Below are positions 13,001-26,174 of a stretch of DNA of 64,000 nucleotides, in pieces (positions within the stretch are counted from its first letter, which is position 1; every line of letters starts with the position of its first letter). The DNA is from Hydractinia symbiolongicarpus (lineage: Eukaryota > Cnidaria > Hydrozoa > Anthoathecata > Hydractiniidae): positions 20,641,650 to 20,705,649 of the forward strand of contig NC_079887.1 of the NCBI RefSeq assembly GCF_029227915.1. Direction: 5' to 3'. Below the pieces are notes generated by a model, which ran no database searches, was not told the DNA's origin, and worked only from the letters and a program-made list of their open reading frames with translations. A program made the position numbers and the translations under genes.

Positions 13001-16000
13001 AAAAAGAATAAAAAGCCTCCACATCATAATACACTATTTATTTCGAAACTAGTGATTCAAAAAGAAGTTTAGCAACAAAACAATAACGCTGTTACCTTTT
13101 GTTCGATATGAAACGGGTTTAAGCGTTCCACTTATTCCTCTCTCATTTTTAGCTTTCATGCTAAACTGGTATGTAGCACCAGCTTTCCTGTTCGAAAACA
13201 CATATCTGTTTCCTTGCGGAGCACCAATGTAATTTTCCTTGAAATTAACTTCACTTTCTTCTTTGTACAACAAAATAAACTGGACTGGATAACCACCAGT
13301 ATAGCCTGGTGTCCATGTTATTGTTATGTTCACAGAAACTGGAATAGTTGGTTGCCTTATGTCTGTCAGGTTCATTCTTACTGGCGGGTCTGGCTTACCT
13401 AACAAATAAAGGAAATGCCAATGAAACAGTTAAAATTACTAGAATTAAGTTTGTTAAAAAAGTCTACAGTGGGTGTCTTGGAAAGCTAGAGTGGGTGAAA
13501 GTTCTAGTGTTTCAGACAAAACGCATTTCTAAAACATTAAACAATTAAATAATTAATTTTAGCTTATGATCTTACTCAAACCTATTGTAAGTATTCAGAT
13601 AAAAATTCACTAAAAATATACAGATGTATGAAAAAGTTAGAGATATTAATACATCTGTTAATACATCTGTTTTTACTTTTTTTCTAATTTTTGCAAACAT
13701 TAAACCAAAGTCATGTGTTTTTTTCTGAAAGGGTGACCCCTTAACTTTATGAAAAGCTTACCTCTTTTTAATATTTGAAATTCTTGATTGGTTTCACCAA
13801 GTGAATTGTTAGCCATACATATATATTTTTTGCCCAAATGTTTATCCTGAACTGCCACAGTTAAAGTGCTGGTAGTACCAAACATTTCGCTGTTATGAGT
13901 TATCTGGTAGCCATCAATACCATTTACTAATATTGTGGGTGATCCATGTTCCTTCCAAGTAATTACTGGTGTTGGAAAAGCACTAGCGTCACATTTCAAA
14001 TTTGCTGTACTACCTACTTCAGCACCAACCTTGACTTGACCTGGATCAACAGTTGTGATAATAGGAGCATCTAAAATATATAGAAAAACAAAAGCTGTCA
14101 GCAACATTAGTTAACACAAAATATTGCATTTATGTTCACTCGTCGACGAATCGCTATAATTATTGATTATTATTTCAAGTCCATCTGCATAAAGAGCAAA
14201 AAAGACATAGGTAATGAAATGATGAAATGGATGGAATCAAAGTTTGTGTTTTCTATCGCAGACTGTGAGGAGGAAACTATGTATGACATAAACCAGAAAA
14301 AATCCCTACTACATTACTACCACAAGAAGAATAAATTAACATACGTTTCACTGAAATGCGCACTGATTTTGTGTCTGAATTCACAAGATTAGTTGCACTG
14401 CATGAATATACCCCCTTGTCTTTGGCTTGTACATTCATAATACGGTAATCCTCTCCGATATGTTCCACACTACTTCTGTCTTTGGTCCAAGTAATTTTAG
14501 GTTTGGGGACGCCATCAGCTTTGCACATTAATATTATGTTTTCGCCTATGTTAAGTATTTTATTTTCCGTAATTGTCATGATCGTTGGTGCATCTAAAAA
14601 ATAAGATTTATAGCTTTTACTCACTAAATAAAACTTCTTACTAAAAGGATGAGGCCAGGAAATATTAGCTAATCACTTACACTCAACGATTATACGAGCA
14701 GTTGCATTTTGACCATACCCTTTTGAGTTCCTACTGCGACATGTATATTCACCATTGTCTGTTTTCTGTGGAAGTGGCCTGATAAATTGATTAGTAGTTT
14801 CAGACATTTGCCTCCCTTCAAAATACCACTCCCACGTGATCATCTTTGGATAAGCTATTGCTTCACACCTCAAGGATGCCTCCTTTCCATCACCTAGTCG
14901 AACTGTCACATCTTGTGGCTTGTTGGTAATTCGGGGCTTGACTAAAAATAACAAAAAAATAAAATGCAATTACATTCTGCAGACTCAGGTCTATTATTTA
15001 CTGCGCATATTTCTATCACAAGACATTTTGGCAATAATCAAAGAATTATCATGTGATGTATAGCAATGGTGTTTGAAAAGGCACACACTAATTTACACTA
15101 ATAGGCTATTTTTTTGCTTGCTTGCAAATATTTTTCAACACAGTACAAAAATAACTTTATACTTTATAAAATACTATCCAGGCTTTCCTAAATTTCTAGA
15201 ATATTTTTATTCATGAAGTCTAAATTTTATCTAAATTAGTATACATACATTCGACGGTAATTTTCACAGTGTTGTTGTAGCTTCCAGCTGAATTATAAAC
15301 AATGCAGGAATAAGAGCCACTGTCTGTGTAGCGGATACCGTTAAATTTTAAATTTGCTTCTACGGGTATTAACTTTTGTGTCATTAATTTCGGGGCATAT
15401 GACGATTGAATTACGGAATCGTTGGTAATATTTGCTCCATATTTCTGCCAATATACTTTGGGAGCCGGTCTTCCTTGAGCATTACAATGAATGGTTACAG
15501 TTGCACCTTCATCCACATTACTAGGTGTATCTACCGATGGAAGTTTTGTAGGTGGAACTAAAAACGAAAAGGGTTATATTACCTTTATATTAACACAATG
15601 CTATGGTTGACCCATCTATGAATTCTGTCAGGCTTTTTACACAAACTACAATTTGTTTCATGAATTTTAAATACTGTAAAGTTATAATTCTAATTCTCTA
15701 GCTAATGTCATTTTTAAATTTTAAATTACATTTTAAACTACATCCATAAAAGCAACTCTGTATATCAAATCTATATTAGATATATGATTATTCATAGTCA
15801 CAATATTCACAGCAGACTTAGGACAGCATTATTTGATTACATACAAAATCTTGGATGGCACTGAAGTGTGTTTATTGTTTGGTATAATAATAGAAAATTA
15901 GTCAGAAAGTGCAACAAGCACATTGTGAATGTTTGACCGGCTTCTACCAAAGTAAGTTTTGCAGTAAAATGTGTGAATTATTAGAAATGTGGAAAAATAT

Positions 16001-19000
16001 CTGCTGTCTTGGTTGTTTTGGTTTTTAAAACTAAACTTGACTACAACAGGAAAATCATTATAACTACTTACAAAAGACTACACATAATACCATTCAAACA
16101 TTGTACCCTACAGGGCAACTTTTACATATAATTCTAAAGAACATACTTGCAACAACTAAATGTATCTGTCGTTTTTCTTCTCGACCTAGAACTTCATTGC
16201 TTGCAATACATTCATAAATCCCCTCATTTTGGATTGACATGCTTGGAATAGTATAACGCCCAACATAGTCATTTGTGTTAAGTTGAGTCGGATCACCACT
16301 GCTGATTCGAATGTTGTACCTGGCAGGAGGTTCGCTTTCACTCTCACAGATAACTAGGGCTTGATGACCTTGTGTAACTTCAATTCGGGTGTGGTTAATT
16401 CCATTGATGGAAAAATTAGTTTTTCTCGGACCATCTAAAACAAAATTACGAACAATAAGATTGCAAGATTGATTGCAAAATAATAACAAAATAATATATT
16501 ATATCATATTAATAAAAGGTTTCCAAAGCTAGTGTTAAGTAACTGTAAGGCTAGTTACATGGTGTCTGCCATGCTCTTGGGTTTTTTTCAAGGCTAAAGG
16601 TTTTTTGCCGTTTTTCTCACATTTCAAGGTTACTTAGTACTAAACAAAACATATATCCCTAGGATCAAGCAAACTAAATGAAGTGTTAACACTTCATTTG
16701 CAATTAATTAGTCATGCAATTAACAAGCACTCTTTCCAGAATTCATATTTTAAAGGTGTTTCCCTAAAAGAGTATTGAATATTAAAAGCTTTAAAGAACA
16801 CTTAGTTTTATTTCAAGGTTTTAAATTTTCACAAAATATTATTGATTCTCTTTTTGTAATGCACAATACAACATTACATGATTGACCTACCTATTTCGTT
16901 CTCTTTACCCGTTTAGCATGGTAAATAATTTGTGCTAGACACGCGAAATAAAAAACTAGTAGCCTGTTCTTTATATATTACGTTTTTAAGCTGATGTTTT
17001 ATGTTATTTCACATGATATATGTAAAGGATATAAATTAATTTGAATTTAATCACAAAAATGAATTCTTTACTTACATCTGATAATGACTTTGACAAAGAC
17101 TACATCAGAAAATTGTTTTGCACGATCGTTTTCATTTGGTTGATTTGAAGCTACACATTTGTAGTCAGCTGTGTCGTTGGTACTGGCATTATATAATGTC
17201 AGTTCCCCAGAATAGCTACCAGATTTCTCAATGGGGTGAAAGTCTAACTTTCCTGTCCAGTCCCTCATTTTTTTATGCCATTTGTAATAAGCAGGTGGGT
17301 TAGCATCTGATGTACATTTAACTGTCACATTTGTTCCTTCATCGCCATTGAAAACACCCCTTCTTTCATTTTCTATAACAGGTGGTCCTGGTTTGTCTAA
17401 AAAGAAAACATGAGTATTTACATATACTCTAGTATGGCATAGAGAAACTGAAAGCAAAATAATTGACAGTCCAGAAAATTGTTGTCTCTCTATGTCAGCA
17501 AATTTTCACAAAAAAGGTAAAAAGTTGGGACAAACATTTGACTAAATCCACATACACAACAACAATCTAATCCTAGGTTTACTTACATGTCACATTTAGG
17601 TAGGTTCCTTTTGCATTTCCAATACCATGAATATTTGAACCAGCACAATAATACACATCTGCATGTGAGCGCAAAGGTTTTAAGAATTTCAGACGTTTAT
17701 TACCATTCTCCAAAAGTATGTATTGGTTGCTTTGTTTTATTTCTTGTCCGGTGGAAAATATTCCTCTGTACCAGTGGTATTTGGTATTATTTGGTGGATT
17801 ACCATCAACATCACAATTGAATTCCTCAGTGCCTTGTCTTTCAAAAACTGTGCGATTTGGTGTCAGATACGTGACTACAGGAGCATCTACAATGAGATCA
17901 ATGTAAACTATTCAGTCGAGACTAACACACATATACACAGATCATAATTTGCTCTCTTTGATTGATTGTCACAAAAAAAAATTATAGTATTGTCCTAGCA
18001 GGCTGCTTAGCTGCTAATATTGAACATTTTGAGAAAATTGAACAGTACAACAGTAACATTTGAATAAATTACTACTAAGGTCCAATAATTTCCCAAATAG
18101 CCATGTTAAATTGTTGTTGTGGTTAATGTTTGTGGTCATTATTCTTGTGCCTGGCTATTTTCTGGAATTAAAAAGAAACTTTTCACAATCCTTGCTAATG
18201 ACACTCTTTAACATTTAAAGAAATAAGTTGAAAAAAAAAAACTGAAGAAAAACTCACTCAAAATTAATCTAGCTTCACTGTCACAACCAAACTTACATCA
18301 CTTATGCTGGGCACTTTCTTACGTCACTTATGCTGGGACCTTTCTATAAAACTTTTTATAGTGTGTGAATATAAAATCCTGCCCATAATTGTATACCAAT
18401 GCATGCCAAATAATAGCTATTTTTGACATATGGATATAGTGGATATAGATTTATAAAATAAGTGGGAGTTTCATTTCTTTTAAGAAGCTAAAAAAATTAA
18501 AAAAAACAACAACAAAAAACAAATAGATAAAAATTTGTATGAAGTTTTTCGTAAGTTAAAATAATTACATTGTTGGGTGATGAATAAAATTGCGTTTAGA
18601 GTAGGCTTTGCAGATTTAATGAAAAAACAAGCTCTAAACGAGCAAGTTAAATCTAAGAGACCTTGTTTCATAATTTTGTATTACAGTTTTCACTCCATTC
18701 ACATGCATGTCCTACTGAGCATGTGAATGGAAAAAAATTATAACAAAACAAAAATTATAATAAAAACTTACAGTAGACATTAAGTGTAATTCTGTATTCG
18801 TCATTTCCACCAATGTTCCACACTTTACACTTATATACACCACGATGTTCACGTCCAACAGAAGTTATGTTGTAATCGTATCTTGTATTATGCAACATGA
18901 CACCTGTTACTGGTTCAAATGTGCTACCTTTTTCTTTAAACCACTGAAAATTGATTGGTTTTGGGTTACCAGCTGTTGTAATACATGGAAGTGATACAGA

Positions 19001-22000
19001 ATCTCTCTCGGTTTTTGTTTTTACAGTTACATCTTTATTTAGGGCTGGTGGAACTAAATGATATATAAAGATTAAATGAATGTTAACATGTATACTATGT
19101 ATTTTTTGAAATATTCCATAACTTTGTAACCAATCTATTGTCTTTCCTGTTTACCAAATGTGCACATAAAAAAGCTTATTTCTCTTCAGAAAGGTGGTAT
19201 GCGCATGAAATACAAAAACGGTTAACCATAACATGATATCCGTGTCTCTAATATCACATACATTCCTTTCCAAAATTTATATTCCAATTTAAAACATTAC
19301 ACAACATTATCCAAAATTCTGCAATTTGCGAATCGAAATGCAGTTCTTATAAATAAATTTGAAAAATGAGTTAAAAAAAATGCAAATTTCATAGTTTGCA
19401 CGTTTCCTTTATTTGCATTAGTCATGTTAAGCAGCTTATACAAAGCTTAGCTATCATGTCAGTTTTGTTATTATCTTATCTACCAAAATATGAAACTTGA
19501 TAATCACCGTTTTTTTATTTTTAATTCTTAAAATGGAGACATAAGAAGTGTAAGTTTTACCATCCTGGACCTAATTATCTTTAGGTATTCAAATTGCAAA
19601 GAGATTTTGCTTTGCTCTGGCCAGACAGCAAATTTTTGTGAATATCACACACACAAAAAAAATTACAGACTTTACAAATATTAACATAAATAATTGTTTA
19701 CCAACATTTCTATTAAGTGTTTATTGCGAAGTAAATTACTAAAAAAGGCAGTAATTCTTGTCTTAACTTTTGATACAATTCACAACAAACTATTTTGTAA
19801 GCAAGCAAGACATACAACGTATTACATATTTATTGCTCACCAAAAAAATATGTTAAAGAACTTGGGGTAGACTTGTGTACATACCTTTTACTATCACCTT
19901 GGTAATGTTTGTAGAAGTCCTAAAGTCTGTTTTTTGGACGGCACATTTATATTCACCTTGGTCTTTTATGTTGATATTCTTCAGTATCATAATGATACCT
20001 CTGTTTGAGGTGGGAAGAGAAGCAGACACTCTGTTGATAAACTGATTGACAGCGTTTGTAACCTGAAGGTTTTTGTTAAAATACGCAACAATTGGACTTG
20101 GATCCTCTCCATATGTAATATACACAGAGTTAACATCGTTAAGTGATAGTGTAAATTCCCATTGCAATGTTGCTGTATCTCCATTTTGAACATATATTAC
20201 AGAACGTCCCTTCACTACTTGACCACCTACTAAAAAATTTATATCTCTCATTTTTTATTACAGTAGACTCTACAATTCAGTTTAAATTCCTCCTTATTGT
20301 GAAAAGTCTTAAATTCAAGCATTTTTCCTGGTGGAGTAAAATTTCTTTAACAAACTCTTAAAAGTGACTTAATTCACATGTCTATAATTCAAACACTACC
20401 ATATTTCAAGGGTTTTTCGTCCCTATTCTCAGTTTAAAAACACAATTATAAAAAAATTAAAATAATCTCGGCAAATGAAACGTCACTGAATGAACAAATT
20501 GCCTTCGTATATAACAAACCGTAAAATAGATTTTGAAATTTGAGCAAAAAAAATTTAAGTACTTTTTATATTATTTTATTAAAAAAACCAGGGGCAGATA
20601 CAGTGATTGAAACAAGTTGGTCAATTTTTTTTACGAAGTCACTAGAAAATGGCCTCCAAAACTACCAAGATGAAAAAAACCAAGCAGACATATTAGACAC
20701 TTTATATCAAGATTTATAAGCGGGTTTACCTAAAATGACATGTTTCATAAAGTGACCGTTGTTATGCTTAAAATTTTTCCCCCCTTATAAAAATCTTTGG
20801 GGTATATTAAACCTATATAAAGGCAGCGGATTTTTAAAAAATTTTGTATACAACAACTCTACGCTAGAGAGCATATTTCAATTGAATTCCAGTGACCAGT
20901 CGAATAAGAGTTTTATGAAAGCATGTGTGAGAAAAAAATCATGTGAATAAGGCATTTCCATTTTTACATTATAACAAAATTTCATAGCATAGTAATTTCT
21001 ATTTTATTAGTTTAAAAATAGTCTGAAAGTTTTCTTGCACAATTTATCTACATTTAACTAACTAAAAACACATCACAAACATAACAAAATCTGCTTCTAT
21101 AAAACTGTCTATAGATAAACAAAGTTCACCGTAAAATAGTTTTTTAAAGTAAACCATTCTTTTAAGGAAAAATCATTGATTTAAAAAGAATAACTTATTC
21201 CACTTCACATGCTTGTAATTCGAAAATTCATTCTTTCCTATGAAATAAATAAAATAGTATCTATTGTTTGTATCAATTTTAATCAATTGTATCAATTTTA
21301 ATCTGATTTAAAGAAATTCGAACATTACAATAAAACAAGTCAGGAGATTCAAGCTTACTTTAAGAAATTTTGTTTCAAAATGTCTTAAAGATATATATAA
21401 ACTTGACGTTTTCTATCAAAGGTGCAATTCTTGAAAACTTTTTGAAGCTCAAATAATCACAATTTAACATCAGGGATTTGCAAATGGGATGTATGTATGT
21501 ATAGAAACTACTGGCTCACCTAAAGCTTTTTTAATTAGGAGTTAGTGTCCCCTTTAAAAATGGGACATACAGCTTACAGACTGACATGCTTCATTGACTC
21601 AATTTTCAACATTGTATCCTCTTTACAAACAGAATGGGAGAATCATGTTAAATCAGAGTGGTGAAAACATATTCTCGGATTTGGGTTAACATCTTCAACT
21701 TTGAAAGGGGAAACCAAAAAAAAACAAGTATATATAATATAAGATCAGAAATTTGGAAAACGATATATATATAGCTAGCTACAATTGTTGTTAGAACAGG
21801 ATTTATTGTAATTTAAATTTTAAATTTTATAAGAGTTTGACCATAATATTTAACTGCACTGAAAAATTTTTAGTAAAATTTTCACAAATAGGAGTTTTTC
21901 ACACCATATCGATGCTTTAGGGATGGTATATACCTCAATATTAGTGAGCCTAACCACTAGCAATGTCACATTTTTATATAAAAAGGTTAAGCTTACATAA

Positions 22001-22146
22001 TATATTTGATACAATATTCATAATAAATTCAAGTTTCCCAAAGCTAGGAATCTGGCTACCTAGAAAAACAAATATTTAAACTCACCTTGAGCATCCACAG
22101 ACAACAGAAACAATGAAAAAACACAGCATAGAAATAAACCTTTCAT
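1289..22146 (-). CDS. Ig/FN3 transmembrane adhesion receptor, 9 Ig + 2 FN3 domains, 19 exons
   Basis: Probable single-pass cell-surface recognition or adhesion receptor. Exons in coding order: 22086-22146, 19885-20229, 18772-19053, 17587-17886, 17076-17396, 16147-16434, 15249-15557, 14681-14941, 14345-14593, 13762-14070, 13096-13398, 12410-12718, 12037-12210, 11512-11557, 3916-4034, 3139-3255, 2237-2314, 1700-1836 and 1289-1426. All introns are GT-AG and the sum is 4146 nt (about 1381 aa). Residues 1-20 form a hydrophobic signal peptide. Residues 21-908 are nine Ig-like domains, each ending in a Y-x-C F-strand motif. Residues 909-1112 are two FN3 domains, the membrane segment is near 1132-1156 and the tail runs 1157-1381. 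The layout recalls nephrin/SNS-type adhesion receptors, which have Ig domains, FN3, TM and a tyrosine-bearing tail. Orthology is not established and the ligand is unknown. Tail exons 15-19 lie beyond a 7.5-kb satellite-filled intron; unbroken phase across it supports one gene. The start is the first ATG before the signal peptide. Confidence 0.85.
4236..4301 (-). repeat. Perfect 24-bp inverted repeat with 18-nt loop
   Basis: Arms 4236-4259 and 4278-4301 are exact reverse complements, beginning CATGCCACATTACCG on the left. The 66-nt foldback lies in intron 14 of the Ig receptor, about 70 bp from the minisatellite. It could be a miniature foldback element or, less likely, a small-RNA hairpin. 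Confidence 0.85.
4370..11453. repeat. 41-bp minisatellite, about 173 copies, inside the receptor intron
   Basis: An uninterrupted head-to-tail array of a 41-bp unit whose core is GGTTAGTTTTTAAATGAA (first unit 4371-4411). About 7.08 kb divided by 41 gives roughly 173 units. Units differ at few positions: AAAAGT, AAGAGT or AAATGT after the core; TTATAC, TTATAT, TTAAAT or TTAAAC at the join; occasional TACTCT or TTCTAT. Three units lack two bases (TATTCTGG at 5191, 5886, 6417) and one near 7340 lacks three. The array fills nearly all of intron 14: it begins about 58 nt from the donor and ends about 335 nt from the acceptor, in the direction of transcription. The unit length is not a multiple of three and no long frame crosses the array. 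Confidence 0.97.
12037..12210 (-). other. Transmembrane-segment exon of the receptor
   Basis: Exon 13 encodes a short Ser/Asp-rich stalk (GPSYNDDSG), then about 25 hydrophobic residues rich in Ile and Leu, then a basic stop-transfer cluster RKKDKK. The orientation is type I, with the N-terminal domains outside. The donor GTGAGT follows directly and the join to exon 14 (11512-11557) keeps phase 1. Confidence 0.85.
12410..13398 (-). other. Two fibronectin type III domain exons
   Basis: Exon 11 (13096-13398) reads as an FN3 domain: a Pro-rich opening (KPDPPV), an ITITW B-strand Trp and a late YQFSMKAKNERG strand typical of FN3 F/G strands. Exon 12 (12410-12718) opens with EPPKNV, has VVISW, and near its end YDFQFIVYDTNGN. 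Both are phase 1-1 like the Ig exons, placing two FN3 modules between the Ig stack and the membrane. The second carries a basic RRRR stretch in the middle, a possible proteolytic or heparin-binding site; that reading is speculative. Confidence 0.75.
13762..20229 (-). other. Ectodomain Ig block: nine one-exon Ig domains
   Basis: Nine consecutive exons (numbers 2-10 of the receptor) each encode one Ig-like domain, start and end in phase 1, and are 249-345 nt long. Domains 2-4 and 7-9 have the usual B-strand Cys, C-strand Trp and Y-x-C near the end (DSGSYSC in exon 7, DNGEYTC in exon 8, DKGVYSC in exon 9). Domain 1 (19885-20229) has Leu-Gln-Trp where the B-strand Cys is expected, so its canonical disulphide looks absent. 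Domain 5 (16147-16434) keeps both Cys but has no clear C-strand Trp. The symmetric phase would let domains be added or lost without breaking frame. Several Asn-x-Ser/Thr glycosylation sites are present, for example NVT, NAS and NDT in exon 5. Confidence 0.82.
20230..22085. other. Intron 1 of the Ig/FN3 receptor
   Basis: AT-rich intron of 1856 bp between the signal-peptide exon and the first Ig exon. Near 20268 the sequence CAGTAGACTCTACAATTC resembles the pogo/Tigger-like ends seen elsewhere in this window, so part of 20268-20420 may be a decayed element. No coding exon was recognised. Confidence 0.4.
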
Positions 22147-25100
22147 CTTGTTTTTATAAAAATATATATTAAAATATCTCTTAGCGCAATTTACTGGAAC
22201 ATAAACGCTGCTATCTTCACTTAATACATGCTTTCCCTGTGTTATTTTAATTAATAAAAATTGTTACATTCCATGATTGCGTTCGGTTTCTGTCAATGTC
22301 TCATACATTTCTTTTCGTTAGTCATGGTCAAAAATATTCGATTTTAACAACCTAACTTGCTAGGAATGTTTCTGTTTATCACACTCAAGAGGTTAGGATG
22401 TACGTCCTTGCGCTCTCAGGGTTCACGCGCGGTGAACTTTTTTTTCGTCGTTTCGGATTAAAAAAACAACCCAAACCTCGTTTCCAGCGTTTTTTTTTTA
22501 ATTTTGGTTTGTTTTTAGCACCAAACTCCTTTTTCTCTATATATTAAAAAAAAGCTTTGTGAAATTCGTTTCCAAAAGAAAAATATTTGTGAATCGATAT
22601 GCTATTACAAAATAGATATTTAGATAAATTTTTAACCCACGCAAAAACATGGAGCGAAAATGAAAAGTTGGGGACGAAAGGGCTTATCTATCTATATAGG
22701 CTTGATTTTACCAATAAAGTATCATACCTTATCATTCAAAAAATATCGGACAATCGTCATGTTTTTCTGTAGACGGTATGAAAACGAACAAAACAACTTC
22801 AGACCAAACCTCGTCCCAGAGTTATTGCCTTTTTAACATTTTGGGCGACAGCGAAGAAACTTATCCGTGGTCAAGGTGAGCACAGGCGGCTTTGGCATCA
22901 GGTAACAAACCATGAGACGATAAGGTCGCTTTAGATCATAGTTTTCCTCTCCAAAACAAATTGTCAATTTTGTCCGATACTTTTTTATATCAGAAACCTG
23001 TTACGCAAGAAAGTCAAACCCGTCTTTCGTGGCATTTTTTTTCGCGAAAAATAAAGTTTTTAGGTAAATATTACAAAGACAAACCCATCTTTTGTGGCAT
23101 TTTTTCCGTTAAAAAAAACCCTAAAACTCAATCCGAAAGTTCTCGTCTTTTTGCTATGGACGAGACTGGGGACGAGGTTACCTAAGGCATTTTATACCCT
23201 GTTTATACTAGTCTTGATTGGAACACCAGCATTAGCTTTTTACCCACCGTTACTAATGTAAGCGATATTTGTCAATTTTTAATTCGAGTGGTTGTTGTTG
23301 TAGCGTCTCCGGGACACCTGAAATGTCTTCATTCTTCATTTGAATAATGTATGTTTCTTCCGTGGAGAAGTATACCCACATTTTTTTCACAATATCATTT
23401 TGAATAATTACGAGTTTTTAGGCCTTTTTAATAATCGGTGACATTTGTAGCGTAAACTATTTTTTCTATCCTCCTCCTATTGGACATGCAAGTTTAAAAA
23501 ATATTGAACAGTTGTCAACCTGCCATTTTGAAAATAAAGGAAAGCTCATCTTCAACATTTATAGTGTGCAAGTTTTTATTTTAGGTTATTGCTAGAAAGA
23601 ACTCTATTCCGTTTTATTCTCTAATGTGATGTTTGAAAAAAGTTTTGGGAATGAGATCTCTACAAACAGTTATTAAAGCAGTCAAGCCAGCTATATATAG
23701 ACAAAAACCCTAAAAAAGAGAGTGTGTAGACATGGTCTTTCTCCTCCAGAGAGTGTGTAGACTTTTTTCTGGCTCTTCACAGCGCTCTGTTATGAAACAG
23801 AAAAATAAAACTGTCTCGGATACTAGAAGAAAGGCGTATGATCGTCCTGGAAACAAGGACATCATTGGAAACAAACTCATCCTAACTGAGGAAAAACAAA
23901 TTTACCATGACAATTAAACCTTTTTTTTAATTTCTCTAAATGTGACAAATTGCTTGTGATCCTCTTAAAAGCATACAAAAAAAACTTTCATTGTCACGAT
24001 AAATCATTTGTAATGTTGTTTGAATGACTGAAAGTACTTGCTAATGGTGATTCATTCGTTGAGTTTGGTATCGTAAATTATTCAATATCCTTTTAGAAAA
24101 CGTATTAACAATCTTGAGTAGCGAAAGAGTGTGTTCACGCAACAAGCTCATCTCCATGACCTTTTTTTGCTTTTTGATATGTGACCTACTCGCTTAAAAA
24201 AAAACGAAAAAGAAGCTCTAGGGAAAACGTTGAAAAAATTCTTGTATGCAAACATTATGACAAGGAAGTCATCAAGGTCATCATATAGGCAAAATGCCCT
24301 GGGAACGAAATTAATCGCAAGGGACCAAAAAATTTGTTTCAGGTAGAGAAAATGAAAATTAGGACAACGATTAAACAGTAAGAATGGGCCAAAGTGATAG
24401 GGAGAAGTTGGAGGGTATTTAAAATAGGGAAAGTTACTTTCAACAGAATTGGAGTTATATTCTTTATTCAACTTTAAGATTGCACTATAAAAAGGATATT
24501 GTAAAAAAACATTAAGTAACTAAATTTTAGCGAACTTTCAGGATTTCTTGTGCTAACATTGTTCACCAATATTAACTATTGGTTGAGCTAACAAATTGAT
24601 CGAGATCTTATACTGCAGTCTCGTACATGTTTTTACGTGTATCTTTGAGCCTAAACTCGTCAGCCTCAGTCGATGTTGCTATGCCAGAATACATGTTTTT
24701 ATAAGAACCTTCAGCCTTGAATGTTCTTACTTGTGTTCTTTTAAAAATGTTTCGATATTAAATTTATTTTCTTTGATAGATGATATTGAAGTTTCAATCT
24801 CGTTTCACTTTTGACATTGGGTTTGTCAAGTAAGCGCTAGCAGTTTTGACCTAAGGCAAAAAACCCTTGTGGACGAGTGTTTGAAGTTTATCTAATTGCA
24901 ACCGTTCAGTAAAAAAAAAAGAGACAAAAGGCACTGGGGACGAGTTTGATCTAATTGTAAAAAGACACGTAAAAAAATTTTTTTAAATTATTTAAAAAAA
25001 ATATAGAAACTTTGGAAATAATTCTTGACTTACCTTGTTAATTGTAGAGGAATTCAGATCAAGTATGTTCGAAATATGTTCGAATTTTTTTTTTTAATTC

Positions 25101-25444
25101 TCTCAAAATCTAGGTTCCAAAAAACATGCGGACGCGGTTTCCTACTTTTATCATCGAAATGTGTCTCATTTTTTAAATCATCTTGCTAACAACCTTTTTT
25201 GCGCGTCATAGGGAAGAAAGACTATCCAAAGTGTACTAGTACAGTGACACACCGGTGCATCTGTTAAGCAACATTTTTCTTGTTTAAATAAAATGAGTTA
25301 ATATGTCAATTGGTAGCAACATACGAGAACTCGTCCCTAAGTTGCGACTAACGAAGATAGTTGTCTCAAACATACATATTCGAGTGAGTGAAAATGATCT
25401 CCCTAATCCAAAAAGTGACGTTGTTTAGGCCTCTTAAAAACAAT

Positions 25445-25800
25445 ACAGTTGACTCTCCTAATTCGAATTCCCACGTGCAAAAGTTTTTTATTTGAGTTAT
25501 AGGTACATTCGAATAATAGAAAGTCTCTGTAATTCTGTAATAATTACACAAAAAAGAAACTCTATTTAAAAAACTATTAAATATTTGATTGCTTTACATT
25601 GGAGAGACAATCTCTTTCGACAATACGAGTTGCATCACCAAGTGCTTTTCTCAGGTCGGCAAATTGAATTTGTCAAAGCCTTGTTTATACTCTAAAATTC
25701 GAATTAGGGAGAGAATCGTGCTGAAAGGGACTGAAAAATTGTTCGAATTATAGCTATAATTCGAACAATTTTTCAGTCAATTTGAATTTTTCTAATTCAA
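25445..25800. mobile_element. Foldback MITE-like remnant with 48-bp perfect palindrome
   Basis: CAGTTGACTCTCCTAATTCG at 25447 reappears in diverged inverted form near 25693-25715 (ATTCGAATTAGGGAGAG). Immediately beyond, 25730-25777 is a perfect 48-bp palindrome centred on TATAGCTATA. The CAGTxGACTCTCC...TTCGAA pattern resembles pogo/Tigger-type ends. There is no transposase. The exact borders are uncertain. Confidence 0.5.
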
Positions 25801-26174
25801 ACTTAAATTATCGCGCCCTAACCGACTGATGAACGACCGCCCTCAGGCGAAAAGTTAGCATTAAAATTTTTGAAGTTACTTTTACTATTATCCCTACGGG
25901 AGGGAGAACACCAAATTTTAAAAAACTTGGCCACCAATTTTAAATTAATGCCACCACCCAAACAATTAAAAAATTCATCTGTCCCGAACTAGCAGATTAA
26001 AAAAGTATATAAAATAGGAAAGTCATTCCAATTTTCCCCTACATCGTTTTTGGTCTGCATGGTATCTAAATACTAAAATGCTGATGTCGCCGTCAATTTC
26101 ATATTTATATTCTCTGTTTAAAAGACTGACGTCTTCTTCCGCATGAGTAACAGGAGCCCACCCTGGCCTAAATA

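Noticed and set aside
1289-22146. Hydractinia-type allorecognition (Alr) gene
   Set aside because: Alr proteins have few Ig-like domains and no FN3 pair; this receptor has nine Ig and two FN3 domains, so only the general Ig-superfamily link is supported.
22961-23185. 74-residue plus-strand frame as a small gene
   Set aside because: It is built on a duplicated non-coding segment (two GTGGCATTTTTT blocks) and has no domain.
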